Origin: Streptomyces shenzhenensis
GTDB lineage: Bacteria; Actinomycetota; Actinomycetes; Streptomycetales; Streptomycetaceae
DNA length: 64,000 bases
Direction: 5' to 3'
NCBI RefSeq assembly: GCF_003688995.1
Contig: NZ_PENI01000009.1
Coordinates: 1-64,000 of the forward strand
The translations under genes and the position numbers were made by a program. Shown here in pieces: positions 35,066 through 43,161 of this stretch. Under the pieces are notes generated by a model, which worked only from the letters and a program-made list of their open reading frames with translations, did not search any database and was not told where the DNA came from. Numbering within the stretch: position 1 is the first letter of the stretch; the number at the start of each line of letters is the position of its first letter.

Positions 35066-35674
35066 GTGTCGGGCCGGAAGCAGTTCAACGTCACCGATGC
35101 CCTGGATCGGGCGATGCGTGTGTTCTGGGAGTGCGGTTACGCCGACACCTCGCTCAACGCCCTGGAGTCCGCGACCGGACTCGCCCGTAGCTCGCTCTAC
35201 AGCACCTTCGGGGGCAAGGACGCCCTGTTCCGGCAGTGCCTCGACCGTTACGCCGCCACGTACGGCGCCAGATACGAGCAGGCGCTCACCACGTATCCGG
35301 GTGAGCCGGTGCGCGCCGTGGAGGCATACTTCGACGTTGTCCTGGCCCGCATCGCCGATCCGGCCGTCCCGAAGGGGTGCCTCATAGCCCAGTCCGCGGC
35401 CCAGTCGGCCAACCTGCGGGAGGAGGTCAGCATGCGGGTACGCGCCCTGCTCGACACCCAGCGCCGACGAGTACGCGCCGCGCTGGCCGACTCCGGCACC
35501 GAACCTCGGATCCTCGATGAACTGGCCGGATTCGTCGTCGCCGTCCAACAGTCACTCGCGGTCCTGAGCTGCGCGGGTTCCTCCGACGCCGAACTGCGTG
35601 TGGTGGTCCGACTCGCCTGCAGAACGGTCGCGGACACCCTGACCCGCGCCGAAGCCGGGCGTCCGTCCGCCTAG
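35066..35674 (+). CDS. TetR/AcrR-family regulator
   Basis: 202 residues from the GTG at 35066 with AAGGAGG 6 bp upstream. HTH at residues ~8-50 (ALDRAMRVFWECGYADTSLN, SATGLARSSLYSTFGGKDAL). The ligand domain contains PKGCLIAQSAAQSANL and ends CRTVADTLTRAEAGRPSA, typical of TetR_C_11/AcrR-like proteins. It probably represses the divergent hydrolase gene and itself through the paired operator. The TAG stop lies inside the terminal repeat of the element at 35671, so the native C-terminus may have been slightly longer. Confidence 0.9.
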   Translation: MSGRKQFNVTDALDRAMRVFWECGYADTSLNALESATGLARSSLYSTFGGKDALFRQCLDRYAATYGARYEQALTTYPGEPVRAVEAYFDVVLARIADPAVPKGCLIAQSAAQSANLREEVSMRVRALLDTQRRRVRAALADSGTEPRILDELAGFVVAVQQSLAVLSCAGSSDAELRVVVRLACRTVADTLTRAEAGRPSA

Positions 35675-35836
35675 GGTCTTTCGTTTGGATCAGGCCGGAT
35701 CAGGGAGCGGGGTCTGGTGCCGTGGATCGCAAGGCGGAGGAGGGCGGCAGGGCGGAGCCCTGACAACCGACGACAACGCCGCGAGGCGCGGTGCCAGGGC
35801 CCGCGAGCCCGGCATGATCCAAACGAGAGGCCCTAG
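35671..35836. mobile_element. 166-bp MITE-like element with ~28-bp terminal inverted repeats
   Basis: The left end CTAGGGTCTTTCGTTTGGAT(continuing CAGGCCGG) and the right end, read inverted, CTAGGGCCTCTCGTTTGGAT(continuing CATGCCGG) match at 25 of 28 positions. The interior has no gene. The form is that of a non-autonomous miniature element. From memory, similar CGTTTGGATCA repeats recur between streptomycete genes, but that is not checked here. Any target duplication would have to lie within the CTAG ends. Confidence 0.7.
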
Positions 35837-36134
35837 CGGCCAGGGCCGGCAGAAGTATCAGTCCGGCACGCACCGGCTCTGCTGAGGTGGCCAGGGGCTG
35901 TTGAGAAGACATGGGTCACAGCCGCTCACTACATGACCGGCCACTGGCCTACGTCGCCGGCGGTAACACCCTCCAGCCGCGGGGGAAAACCCCTGCCCAC
36001 CCTGGGGCCAGCACCTGGCCCACCCCCTACCGCGGTATCACTCCCGACTTGGCTCCCCAGCGTGACGCCCCGCCTCCCGCCGCCTTCCTACCTTCCTCAC
36101 CGTCACCACGGACGAGACAGAGGGAGACGGACGG
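35837..36134. other. Promoter region of the DUF1023 hydrolase-acyltransferase pair
   Basis: No gene seen. It contains the TACCGCGGTA motif block at 36021-36057. No clear sigma70 hexamers are visible, so the motif probably defines the promoter or its activator site. Confidence 0.45.
36021..36057 (+). promoter_or_regulatory. TACCGCGGTA-N12-TGGCTCCC regulatory motif, copy 1
   Basis: The palindrome TACCGCGGTA (36028-36037) sits in CACCCCCTACCGCGGTA and is followed, 12 bp later, by TGGCTCCC and then TGACGCCC. The same block with the same 12-bp spacing occurs at 42230, upstream of the ABC transporter. Confidence 0.6.
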
Positions 36135-37109
36135 ATGCGCCGCTTCAGGAAGACCCTGACCACCGCCGTACTGACCACACTGCTGGTCGGCAGCACGGCA
36201 GGCTGGGCCGCGGCGAGCAGCGAGAGCGCGTCGAGCGGTCCGCTCCCCGGCACCGCCGCCTGGCTGGCGGACGACTCTCTGGGCAAGGAACTGCCGGACC
36301 CCACCACGGCCACCCCGTCCGAAGTGGCGGCCTTCTTCGCCGACCTGACCGACACTCAGCGGCAGCGACTCGTCGAGGACCACCCCACCGTGGTGGGCAA
36401 CCTCGACGGCGCCCCCGTGAACCTCCGTTACGAGGCCAACGCCCCCGCAGGCGACCAGGTCCTGGCGTACGACCCGCGCGGCCGCGGCCTGATCGCGCAG
36501 GTCGTGGGCGACCTGGAGAACGCCACCCATGTCTCGGTGATCGTCCCGGGCTCGGACGTCGACATCTCGGCGTTCGACGGTACGGCACGGCGGGCCGCCG
36601 ACCTCCAGGAGGCGGCGGGCGACGACACGGCCGTCATCGCCTGGGCCGGCTACACCACCCCCTCCGGCATCGGCCTCGACCTGGCGACGGGTTGGCTCGC
36701 CGAGGCCGGCGCCGAGCGCCTCACCCGTTTCACCGACGGCCTGGACGCGGTCGGCCGCCCCGCCCCCTCCCTCTTCTGCCACAGCTACGGCTCGGTGGTC
36801 TGCGGCCTCGCCGCCCCCGACACCGACGCGAGCGACATCGTCGTCATGGGCTCGCCCGGCATGCGCGCCGGCAACGTCACCGCACTCCACACCGATGCCC
36901 ACATCTGGGCGGCGAAGTCCCCGGACGACTGGATCGACCGCGTCCCCAATGTCGAGTTCCTGGGCCTCGGCCACGGCGCGGACCCCACCTCGCCCGGCTT
37001 CGGCGCGACCGTCCTGCCCGCCGACGACGTCCCCGCGCACGACGAGTACTTCACCCCCGGCACCTCCACCCTGACCGCGTTCGCGGCCATCGCCGACGGA
37101 GACCTGTGA
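36135..37109 (+). CDS. Secreted DUF1023-type alpha/beta hydrolase
   Basis: 324 residues. N-terminal signal (KTLTTAVLTTLLVGSTAGWA AAS split by the cleavage region) is followed by a helical segment and the DUF1023 (Abhydrolase_8) domain: VSVIVPGSDVDISAFDGTAR, VIAWAGYTTP, and the nucleophile elbow FCHSYGSVVCG with Ser217. The acid/His end is GHGADPTSPGFGA and VPAHDEYF. A lipase- or esterase-like action on envelope lipids or peptidoglycan esters is likely but unproven. It is translationally linked to the acyltransferase (TGATG). Confidence 0.88.
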   Translation: MRRFRKTLTTAVLTTLLVGSTAGWAAASSESASSGPLPGTAAWLADDSLGKELPDPTTATPSEVAAFFADLTDTQRQRLVEDHPTVVGNLDGAPVNLRYEANAPAGDQVLAYDPRGRGLIAQVVGDLENATHVSVIVPGSDVDISAFDGTARRAADLQEAAGDDTAVIAWAGYTTPSGIGLDLATGWLAEAGAERLTRFTDGLDAVGRPAPSLFCHSYGSVVCGLAAPDTDASDIVVMGSPGMRAGNVTALHTDAHIWAAKSPDDWIDRVPNVEFLGLGHGADPTSPGFGATVLPADDVPAHDEYFTPGTSTLTAFAAIADGDL

Positions 37110-38320
37110 TGAAGACCCCCACGAAGCTCGCGAAGCTCACCGCGAAGATCGACGCCCGGACCCCCGCCCACCGCGACCGCGCCATCGACGGCCTGCGCGC
37201 GCTGGCGCTCCTGGCCGTCCCGACCGGCCACTGGCTGCTCGGCGGCTTCACCCTCGACACCGGCGGCGGCCTGCACAACGCCAGCCCGCTGGCCACGTTC
37301 GGCGCGCTGGCCCCGGCCAGCTGGATCCTCCAGATGCTGGGCATCTTCTTCCTGGTCGGCGGCTACTCCTCGTACCTCTCCTACCAGCGCCGCACGGACT
37401 CGGCCCGTGACTGGATCACCGGTCGGATCGCCCGCCTGGGCCGCCCGGTCCTCGGCGTCACCGCCGTATGGGCGCTGCTGCTTCCCACCCTCCATTACGG
37501 CCTCGGCGTCCCGACCGCCACCCTGCACACCGCGTCGACACTGGTCGTCCAGCCCCTGTGGTTCGTCGGCGTCTACGCCGTGATCACCGCCCTCACGCCG
37601 TACTGTGTCCGCGCCTCGCAGCGCCTCGGTTTCCGGTCCGCGGCCCCGCTGCTCGGCTCGGTCGCGGTGGTCGACTTCCTGCGGTACGGACCGTTCGCGG
37701 ACGCGATGCCGTCCTGGGTGAGCCTGCTCAATCTGCTTCCGGGCTGGATGTTCGCCTACCAGCTGGGTGTGTCCTGGGCGGACAAGCGGCTGGGCCGCCG
37801 CGAGGCGTGGCTGCTGCTCGCGGGCGGCGCGGCCCTGTTCGCCACCCTGCTGCTCGCCTTCCACTACCCGGCGTCGATGGTGGGCGTGCCCGGCGCGTCC
37901 CGTACCAACTCCCACCCGCCGTCCCTGCTGGTCCTGGCGCTCGCGGCCGCCCAGTCCGGTGCGGCGATCCTGCTGCGTGACCGGCTGGCCCGGCTGCTCC
38001 GGCGACCCGCCCTGTGGGCCCCGGTAGTGATCATCAACCTGTCGGCGATGACGATCCTGTGCTGGCACCAGACGGCGCTGCTCGCCGCCGCCGTCCCCGC
38101 CTTGTATGTCGGCGAGAGCCCCGGCCTGACCACCGCGCCGGACACGGTCGGCTGGATCCTGGCGCGGCTGGCCTGGATGCCGCTTTTCGCCGGGCTGCTC
38201 GTGGTGATCGCGAGGTTCGCCCAGCCCCTGGAGACCCCGTGGGAGCGCACCGGCACGATCCGCCGTGCTGCGGCGGGCGTGCTGGCGGCGGGCTTCGCCT
38301 ACTTCGCGCTGGCGGCGTGA
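37109..38320 (+). CDS. Membrane acyltransferase, family 3 (OafA-like)
   Basis: 403 residues, start sharing one base with the upstream stop. About ten membrane helices. It begins RDRAIDGLRALALLAVPTGH with the catalytic His of acyltransferase-3 proteins, followed by FFLVGGYSSYLSYQRR. These enzymes O-acylate (usually O-acetylate) extracytoplasmic sugars or lipids. Pairing with a secreted esterase-type hydrolase suggests attachment and removal of acyl groups on the same envelope target, which is inference. Confidence 0.88.
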   Translation: MKTPTKLAKLTAKIDARTPAHRDRAIDGLRALALLAVPTGHWLLGGFTLDTGGGLHNASPLATFGALAPASWILQMLGIFFLVGGYSSYLSYQRRTDSARDWITGRIARLGRPVLGVTAVWALLLPTLHYGLGVPTATLHTASTLVVQPLWFVGVYAVITALTPYCVRASQRLGFRSAAPLLGSVAVVDFLRYGPFADAMPSWVSLLNLLPGWMFAYQLGVSWADKRLGRREAWLLLAGGAALFATLLLAFHYPASMVGVPGASRTNSHPPSLLVLALAAAQSGAAILLRDRLARLLRRPALWAPVVIINLSAMTILCWHQTALLAAAVPALYVGESPGLTTAPDTVGWILARLAWMPLFAGLLVVIARFAQPLETPWERTGTIRRAAAGVLAAGFAYFALAA

Positions 38321-38451
38321 GCGATGTAGCGGCCTGAGAGCTGTATACGCACCGCCGTAACACCGCGGTCCTGGATCCGTCCGTTCTTCGATGCCGGGCT
38401 GACGAGCCGCGCGCCGCATCAACACCATTCACCGAACACTGGAGTACACCC

Positions 38452-39519
38452 ATGTCCTTGGCCGGCGAAACCGCTCTGCCGCACCCCGAGAAGGCCACCG
38501 CGAGGCAATCCCCAGCGGACACGGGCAGCGAGTTCACGCCACTGCTGCGCGACGTCAAAGGGCAGGAGCTGCTCGACCGGCGCACCGGCTGGTACACACG
38601 CACCATAGTGACCAACGCGCTGAGTCTGGCCGCCGTCGTCACCGGCATGACGCTCATCGGCGGTTCGTGGTGGGTGCTCGCCCTCGCTCCCGTACTCGCC
38701 GTCCTGAGCGCCCGCACCGCGTTCATCGGCCACGACGCGGGCCACGCCCAGATCAGCGGCGACCGGGCCACCAACCGCCTCATCGGGCTGGTCCACGGCA
38801 ATCTGTTGCTCGGTATGAGCTACGCGTGGTGGAACGACAAGCACAACCGCCATCACGCCAACCCCAATCACATCGACAAGGACCCTGACGTCGCCGCCGA
38901 CGTCCTCGTCTTCACCAGCGAGCAGGCCGCCACGCGCGTGGGCTTCCGCGGCTGGCTCACCCGCCACCAGGCATGGCTCTTCTTCCCCCTCACCCTCCTC
39001 GAAGGTCTCGCCCTGAAGCTCTACGGTTTCAAGGACCTGCGCCGCCAGAGCGGCGGCGAGCGCCTGGTGGAGGGTACGCTCCTCATCGCCCACGTCGCCG
39101 GGTACGTCACCCTGCTCCTGACGACCATGCCGCTCGCGCACGCACTCGTCTTCGCCGCGCTCCATCAAGCCCTGTTCGGGCTGCACCTGGGCATGGCCTT
39201 CGCGCCCAACCACAAGGGGATGGACATGCCCGACCCTGACGGCGAGAAGTGGGGACACCTGCGACGCCAGGTCCTCACGTCCCGCAACATCAGGGGCAGC
39301 GTCCTCACCGACTGGTTCCTCGGCGGCCTCAACTACCAGATCGAGCACCACCTGTTCCCCAGCATGCCCCGCCCCCACTTGCGGCTCGCCCAGCCCATGG
39401 TGCAGGCCCACTGCCGCGACCTCGGCATTCCCTATACGGAGACCGGCCTCATCGACTCCTACCGGCAGGCCCTGCGGCACATGCACGAAGTCGGAGAACC
39501 GCTGCGTGCCGACATCTGA
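38452..39519 (+). CDS. Membrane fatty-acid desaturase
   Basis: 355 residues with the three histidine boxes of acyl-lipid desaturases: HDAGH, HNRHH (WWNDKHNRHHANPNH) and QIEHH (NYQIEHHLFPSMPRP). Four or more hydrophobic segments surround them. The QxxHH third box is typical of front-end/delta-6-like desaturases, but no cytochrome b5 domain is fused. It introduces a double bond into membrane acyl chains using O2 and an electron donor. It lies upstream of a DesK/DesR-type two-component system, a pairing known from membrane-fluidity control. Confidence 0.92.
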   Translation: MSLAGETALPHPEKATARQSPADTGSEFTPLLRDVKGQELLDRRTGWYTRTIVTNALSLAAVVTGMTLIGGSWWVLALAPVLAVLSARTAFIGHDAGHAQISGDRATNRLIGLVHGNLLLGMSYAWWNDKHNRHHANPNHIDKDPDVAADVLVFTSEQAATRVGFRGWLTRHQAWLFFPLTLLEGLALKLYGFKDLRRQSGGERLVEGTLLIAHVAGYVTLLLTTMPLAHALVFAALHQALFGLHLGMAFAPNHKGMDMPDPDGEKWGHLRRQVLTSRNIRGSVLTDWFLGGLNYQIEHHLFPSMPRPHLRLAQPMVQAHCRDLGIPYTETGLIDSYRQALRHMHEVGEPLRADI

Positions 39520-39611
39520 AGCGTCCCTCAGCTTGTCCGCGGAGTTGCCGACGGCGGCCGTACGCCGGCACACCCCAGTACGCAATGTGTTCACACAGAG
39601 GGACAACGGCG

Positions 39612-40007
39612 ATGCAGACACCCGAACTGCTGGCAGCGGCCGAGCATGTGCCCAGCTGGGGCACGCGCTGCATCCCTGCCGGAAGGCGTATCCGCAGACG
39701 TTTCCTGCGGTTGCTGCGCAAGGCCGCCGCCCGGACGCACCGGCACGGCCTCGCCGCGCTGATCCTCATGCGCTTCCTTCCCGGAGGCCGGGCCACCGGC
39801 GCCGTCGCGGCGGGCCTCAGCGAGATCCCCGCCGCCCGGTACGCGGCGGCCGCGGTCCTGGCCGAGGCCGCTTGGACGGGGCTGTACGTGTCGATCGGCT
39901 ACGGCGGGGGCAGCGCGGCTCCGCATCCGTTCGGCGCGGTGTGTCTGGCGCTGTCCGTCGGATGCGCCGTTGGATTCGCAGGGCTCCTGCTCCGTCGACC
40001 GGCATGA
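39612..40007 (+). CDS. Short DedA/VTT-like membrane protein, N-terminally truncated
   Basis: 131 residues from the ATG at 39612 (GAGGGA upstream). It contains the second half of a DedA/VTT domain: RTHRHGLAALILMRFLPGGR, the aromatic Trp in AEAAWTGLYVSIGYGGG, and a last membrane helix. The usual N-terminal helices and the FxxLGD-type half are missing; the first 30 residues are soluble and basic. Typical DedA proteins are about 200 residues. It is either a fragment or a specialised short version. Confidence 0.65.
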   Translation: MQTPELLAAAEHVPSWGTRCIPAGRRIRRRFLRLLRKAAARTHRHGLAALILMRFLPGGRATGAVAAGLSEIPAARYAAAAVLAEAAWTGLYVSIGYGGGSAAPHPFGAVCLALSVGCAVGFAGLLLRRPA

Positions 40008-40044
40008 CACACAGCCGCATTCCGTCGCACATAAGCTGGGGCCC

Positions 40045-41277
40045 ATGACGTCAGTGGAGCAGGAACCCCCGCGCGCGCTGCTCGCGGGGGCGTCGCGTCG
40101 GTGGGTACGGCTGCTGCCGTGGGGCGCGGCGTTCGTGCTGTGCGTCGCCCTGCTGCCCACCACCATCCGGGTGCTCAGCGTCGACTACGGCCTGAACGGC
40201 GGCATCGCGAGCGCCCTGGCCGTCGCGCAGACGGCACCGCTGCTGCTCGCCGTCGTCCGACCGCTGCAGGCCTGGTACGTGATCTTCGCCGCTGACGTGG
40301 CCGGGGCGCTCGTACTGCTCGCCGGCGGCTTCGACGAGCGGCGCCTGTGGCCTTTCCCGCCCATGGAGATCGTCGGGTACGTCGGCCTCTGCCTCGCCCT
40401 CGGCCTGCGCGAGCGGCGCCGTACGCTGCTGCTGGTGTGGCTGGCCACGGCGGGCGCGAACGCCGGCCTGGAGTTCATCGCGTCCCACGGTACGAGCGGC
40501 AACAGCACACTGCTCACCGTACTCAGCGGCGTCACACTCCTGCTCGCCGGTGCGCTCCGCGAGCGGTACGACGCTCAGCGCAGGCTGGCCGAGCAGGAGA
40601 CGATCAGCGAGGCCGAACGCGGCCGGCGGACGCTGCTGGAGGAACGCGCCCGCATCGCACGCGAGCTGCACGACGTGGTGGCACACCACATGTCCGTCAT
40701 CACGGTGCAGGCGGACACCGCCGCGTACCGCCTCGACGGGCTGCCGCCGGACGTGCAGAAGGAGTTCACGTCCATCGCGGCGACCGCGCGCGAGTCGCTC
40801 GGCGAGATGCGACGGCTCCTCGGCGTGCTGCGGAACGAGGAGGCGCACGGCGAGCTCGCGCCCCAGCCGGGTTTGACGCGGATCGGGCAGCTGGCGGAGG
40901 CGACGGTCAGGGCGGGCGTGCCGGTGGAGTTCACCCCCTGCGACGCCGACGTGCCCGAGGCGGTGGGCCTCTCCGCGTACCGCATCGTCCAGGAGGCCCT
41001 CGCGAACGTCGTACGGCACGCGCCGGGTGCCCCGACGCAGGTGTTGGTGTCGGATTCCGTCTCGGAGGGCGGCGCGCGGCTCACCGTCCTCGTCGTCAAC
41101 GGGCCGCCGCCCGAGCCGCCCGCCGCGCCGCTCGAGGAGGGCGGCACCGGGCACGGCCTCGTCGGCATGCGCGAGCGGGTGCGGCTCGCCGGCGGCACCC
41201 TCGACGCCGGGCCGCTGCCGGACGGCGGCTTCCGGGTGGCCGCCCAACTTCCCCTGAACGGAAAGGACCTGACGTGA
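40045..41277 (+). CDS. Sensor histidine kinase, DesK/NarX-like (HisKA_3)
   Basis: 410 residues from the ATG at 40045. About five N-terminal membrane helices (to residue ~175), then a coiled linker (RYDAQRRLAEQETISEAERG), the HisKA_3 phosphoacceptor helix with His209 (IARELHDVVAHHMSVITVQA) and an HATPase domain (VQEALANVVRHAPGAPTQ, GTGHGLVGMRERVRLAGG). A TAAGCT element ends seven bases before the ATG with no ribosome site, so the message may be leaderless. It senses a membrane or envelope state and phosphorylates the response regulator encoded in overlap (GTGA). Confidence 0.92.
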   Translation: MTSVEQEPPRALLAGASRRWVRLLPWGAAFVLCVALLPTTIRVLSVDYGLNGGIASALAVAQTAPLLLAVVRPLQAWYVIFAADVAGALVLLAGGFDERRLWPFPPMEIVGYVGLCLALGLRERRRTLLLVWLATAGANAGLEFIASHGTSGNSTLLTVLSGVTLLLAGALRERYDAQRRLAEQETISEAERGRRTLLEERARIARELHDVVAHHMSVITVQADTAAYRLDGLPPDVQKEFTSIAATARESLGEMRRLLGVLRNEEAHGELAPQPGLTRIGQLAEATVRAGVPVEFTPCDADVPEAVGLSAYRIVQEALANVVRHAPGAPTQVLVSDSVSEGGARLTVLVVNGPPPEPPAAPLEEGGTGHGLVGMRERVRLAGGTLDAGPLPDGGFRVAAQLPLNGKDLT

Positions 41278-41948
41278 CGACGCGCGTCATCATCGTCGAC
41301 GACCAGGCCATGGTGCGGGCCGGCTTCGCCGCGCTGCTGGCCGCCCAGAGCGACATCGACGTGGTGGGCGAGGCCCCCGACGGTGCGCAGGGCGTCGAGC
41401 TGAGCCGGCGCACTCATCCCGACGTCGTGCTGATGGACGTCCGCATGCCCGAGATGGACGGCCTGGAGGCCGCGCGCCGCCTCCTCACGCCCCCGCCGGG
41501 CGTGACGCACCGGCCGCGCGTCCTGATGCTCACCACGTTCGACGTCGACGACTACGTCTACGAGGCGCTGCGGGCGGGCGCGAGCGGCTTCCTGCTGAAG
41601 GACGCGCCGCCGGCCGACCTCATCGCGGCGGTACGCGTCGTGGCCTCGGGTGACGCGCTGCTCGCCCCCTCCGTGACGCGCCGTCTCATCGCGGACTTCG
41701 CCAAGCAGCGTCCCGCCGCCCGAGGCAAGCCCGCGCTGCGGCTCAAGGCCCTGACGGAACGCGAGACCGAGGTCCTCACCCTGGTGGCCCGCGGCCGGTC
41801 CAACGCGGAGATCGCGGAGACACTGGTGCTGGCCGAGCAGACGGTGAAGACACACGTGAGCCGCGTCCTCACCAAACTCGACCTGCGCGACCGCGCCCAG
41901 GCGGTGGTCTTCGCGTACGAATCAGGGGTGGTAGTACCGGGCGAGTAG
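41274..41948 (+). CDS. LuxR/NarL-type response regulator
   Basis: 224 residues, GTG start overlapping the kinase stop. Receiver domain with phospho-acceptor Asp55 (VVLMDVRMPEMDG), acidic pair in IIVDDQAM, and switch residues TTFDVDDYV and LLKDAPPADL. The C-terminal GerE HTH is LTERETEVLTLVARGRSNAE with TVKTHVSRVLTKL. The most likely local targets are the two promoters bearing the TACCGCGGTA motif, at 36021 and 42230. Confidence 0.92.
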   Translation: MTTRVIIVDDQAMVRAGFAALLAAQSDIDVVGEAPDGAQGVELSRRTHPDVVLMDVRMPEMDGLEAARRLLTPPPGVTHRPRVLMLTTFDVDDYVYEALRAGASGFLLKDAPPADLIAAVRVVASGDALLAPSVTRRLIADFAKQRPAARGKPALRLKALTERETEVLTLVARGRSNAEIAETLVLAEQTVKTHVSRVLTKLDLRDRAQAVVFAYESGVVVPGE

Positions 41949-42342
41949 GACGGCCCCTGCCCGGGGCTGTGCTCCGGGACCCCGAGCACGTCGCCATCGG
42001 AGGGGGAGCGGCCCCCCCCCCGGGCGTGCGCACGGTGCTGGTGCCGGCGTCCCTGAGCCGCATCGGGGCGGGTGCGGTCTTGTCGATGGCGGCTTGCTCC
42101 GCGGCCCACGACGGCGCAGGCGCCCCCACCCAAGCGGCTCCCGCGCTGCGACCACGCCCCGGGCCCCGGCCCAGGCCGGCAACGGGGCGGAGCCCCACAC
42201 GCCGTGCCGGGCAGGGCCTGGCCCTCCTCCACCCCCTACCGCGGTAGCACCTGCACAGTGGCTCCCGGGTATGACGCCCGGCGCGCAGCCGTCCTCGCAC
42301 ACTCCACCTCGTCGGCACAAGAAGAGCGCGAGAGGGCGGAAC
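41949..42342. other. GC-rich intergenic region upstream of the ABC transporter
   Basis: No gene seen. It contains a short hairpin (CCCGGGGC/GCTCCGGG, about 41957-41980), a run of ten C residues near 42011, and the regulatory motif at 42230. Confidence 0.5.
42230..42266 (+). promoter_or_regulatory. TACCGCGGTA-N12-TGGCTCCC regulatory motif, copy 2
   Basis: CCACCCCCTACCGCGGTA is identical to copy 1 over 17 bp (CACCCCCTACCGCGGTA). The palindrome is at 42237-42246, and TGGCTCCC follows at 42259-42266, again after 12 bp, then TGACGCCC. It lies about 80 bp upstream of the ATPase start. Confidence 0.6.
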
Positions 42343-43161
42343 ATGAGGCTACGCAGCGGCAGGCGGCAGAAGACGGACGACCGACCGATGGCCCCGGCCG
42401 GCACACCCGGTCTCGCCGTCGAACTGCGCGGTGTCCGGCGGCAGTACGGTCGCGGCGCGGGCTCCGTGCACGCCCTCGCGGGCGTCGACCTCGCCCTCCC
42501 ACGCGGCACGTTCACCGCGGTCATGGGCCCGTCCGGGTCCGGCAAGTCCACCTTCCTGCAGTGCGCCGCCGGGCTCGACCGGCCGTCGGCGGGATCCGTG
42601 CGCCTCGGCGGTACGGAGATCACCGGCATGAGCGAGAACAAGCTCACCGAACTCCGCCGCAGCCGCCTCGGCTTCGTCTTCCAGGCGTTCAACCTGCTGC
42701 CGTCGCTGACCGTGGAACAGAACGTCCTGCTGCCCCTGCGCCTCGCCGGGCAGCGCCAGGACCGCCGCCGCGCGGCCGCGGTGCTCGCGCAGGTCGGGCT
42801 CGCCGACAAGGCGCGGCGTCGGCCCGGAGAGCTCTCCGGCGGCCAGCAACAGCGCGTGGCCGTCGCCCGCGCCCTGGTCACCAGCCCCGACGTGGTGTTC
42901 GCCGACGAGCCCACCGGCGCCCTCGACACCGGAACCGCAGCCGAGGTCCTCGGCCTGCTCCGGCACGCGGTGGACACCCTCGGCGCGACCGTCGTCATGG
43001 TCACCCACGACCCGGCCGCGGCAGCCTGGTCCGACCAGGTGCTGTTCCTCGCCGACGGCACCTTCGCCGGCGGCCTGGAGCGGGCTTCGGCGGAGCAGAT
43101 CGCGGCGCGGATGGCGATGCTTGCCGGCCGTGCGGGTGCGATGGCAGGGGCCGTGGCATGA
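42343..43161 (+). CDS. ABC transporter ATP-binding protein, LolD/MacB type
   Basis: 272 residues from the ATG at 42343 (GAGGGCGGA upstream). Walker A GPSGSGKST, Q-loop FVFQAFNLLPSLTVEQNV, signature LSGGQQQRVAVARAL, Walker B VVFADEPTGALD, switch His VTHDPAAAA. The Q-loop and TGALD are characteristic of the LolD/MacB/SalX group, which act with FtsX-like permeases on lipoproteins, peptides or antibiotics rather than import. The permease start overlaps (ATGA). Confidence 0.92.
   Translation: MRLRSGRRQKTDDRPMAPAGTPGLAVELRGVRRQYGRGAGSVHALAGVDLALPRGTFTAVMGPSGSGKSTFLQCAAGLDRPSAGSVRLGGTEITGMSENKLTELRRSRLGFVFQAFNLLPSLTVEQNVLLPLRLAGQRQDRRRAAAVLAQVGLADKARRRPGELSGGQQQRVAVARALVTSPDVVFADEPTGALDTGTAAEVLGLLRHAVDTLGATVVMVTHDPAAAAWSDQVLFLADGTFAGGLERASAEQIAARMAMLAGRAGAMAGAVA

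Noticed and set aside
42001..42030. Run of ten C residues as a possible phase-variation tract
   Set aside because: It lies in non-coding DNA far from a promoter element and such runs are common in high-GC genomes.
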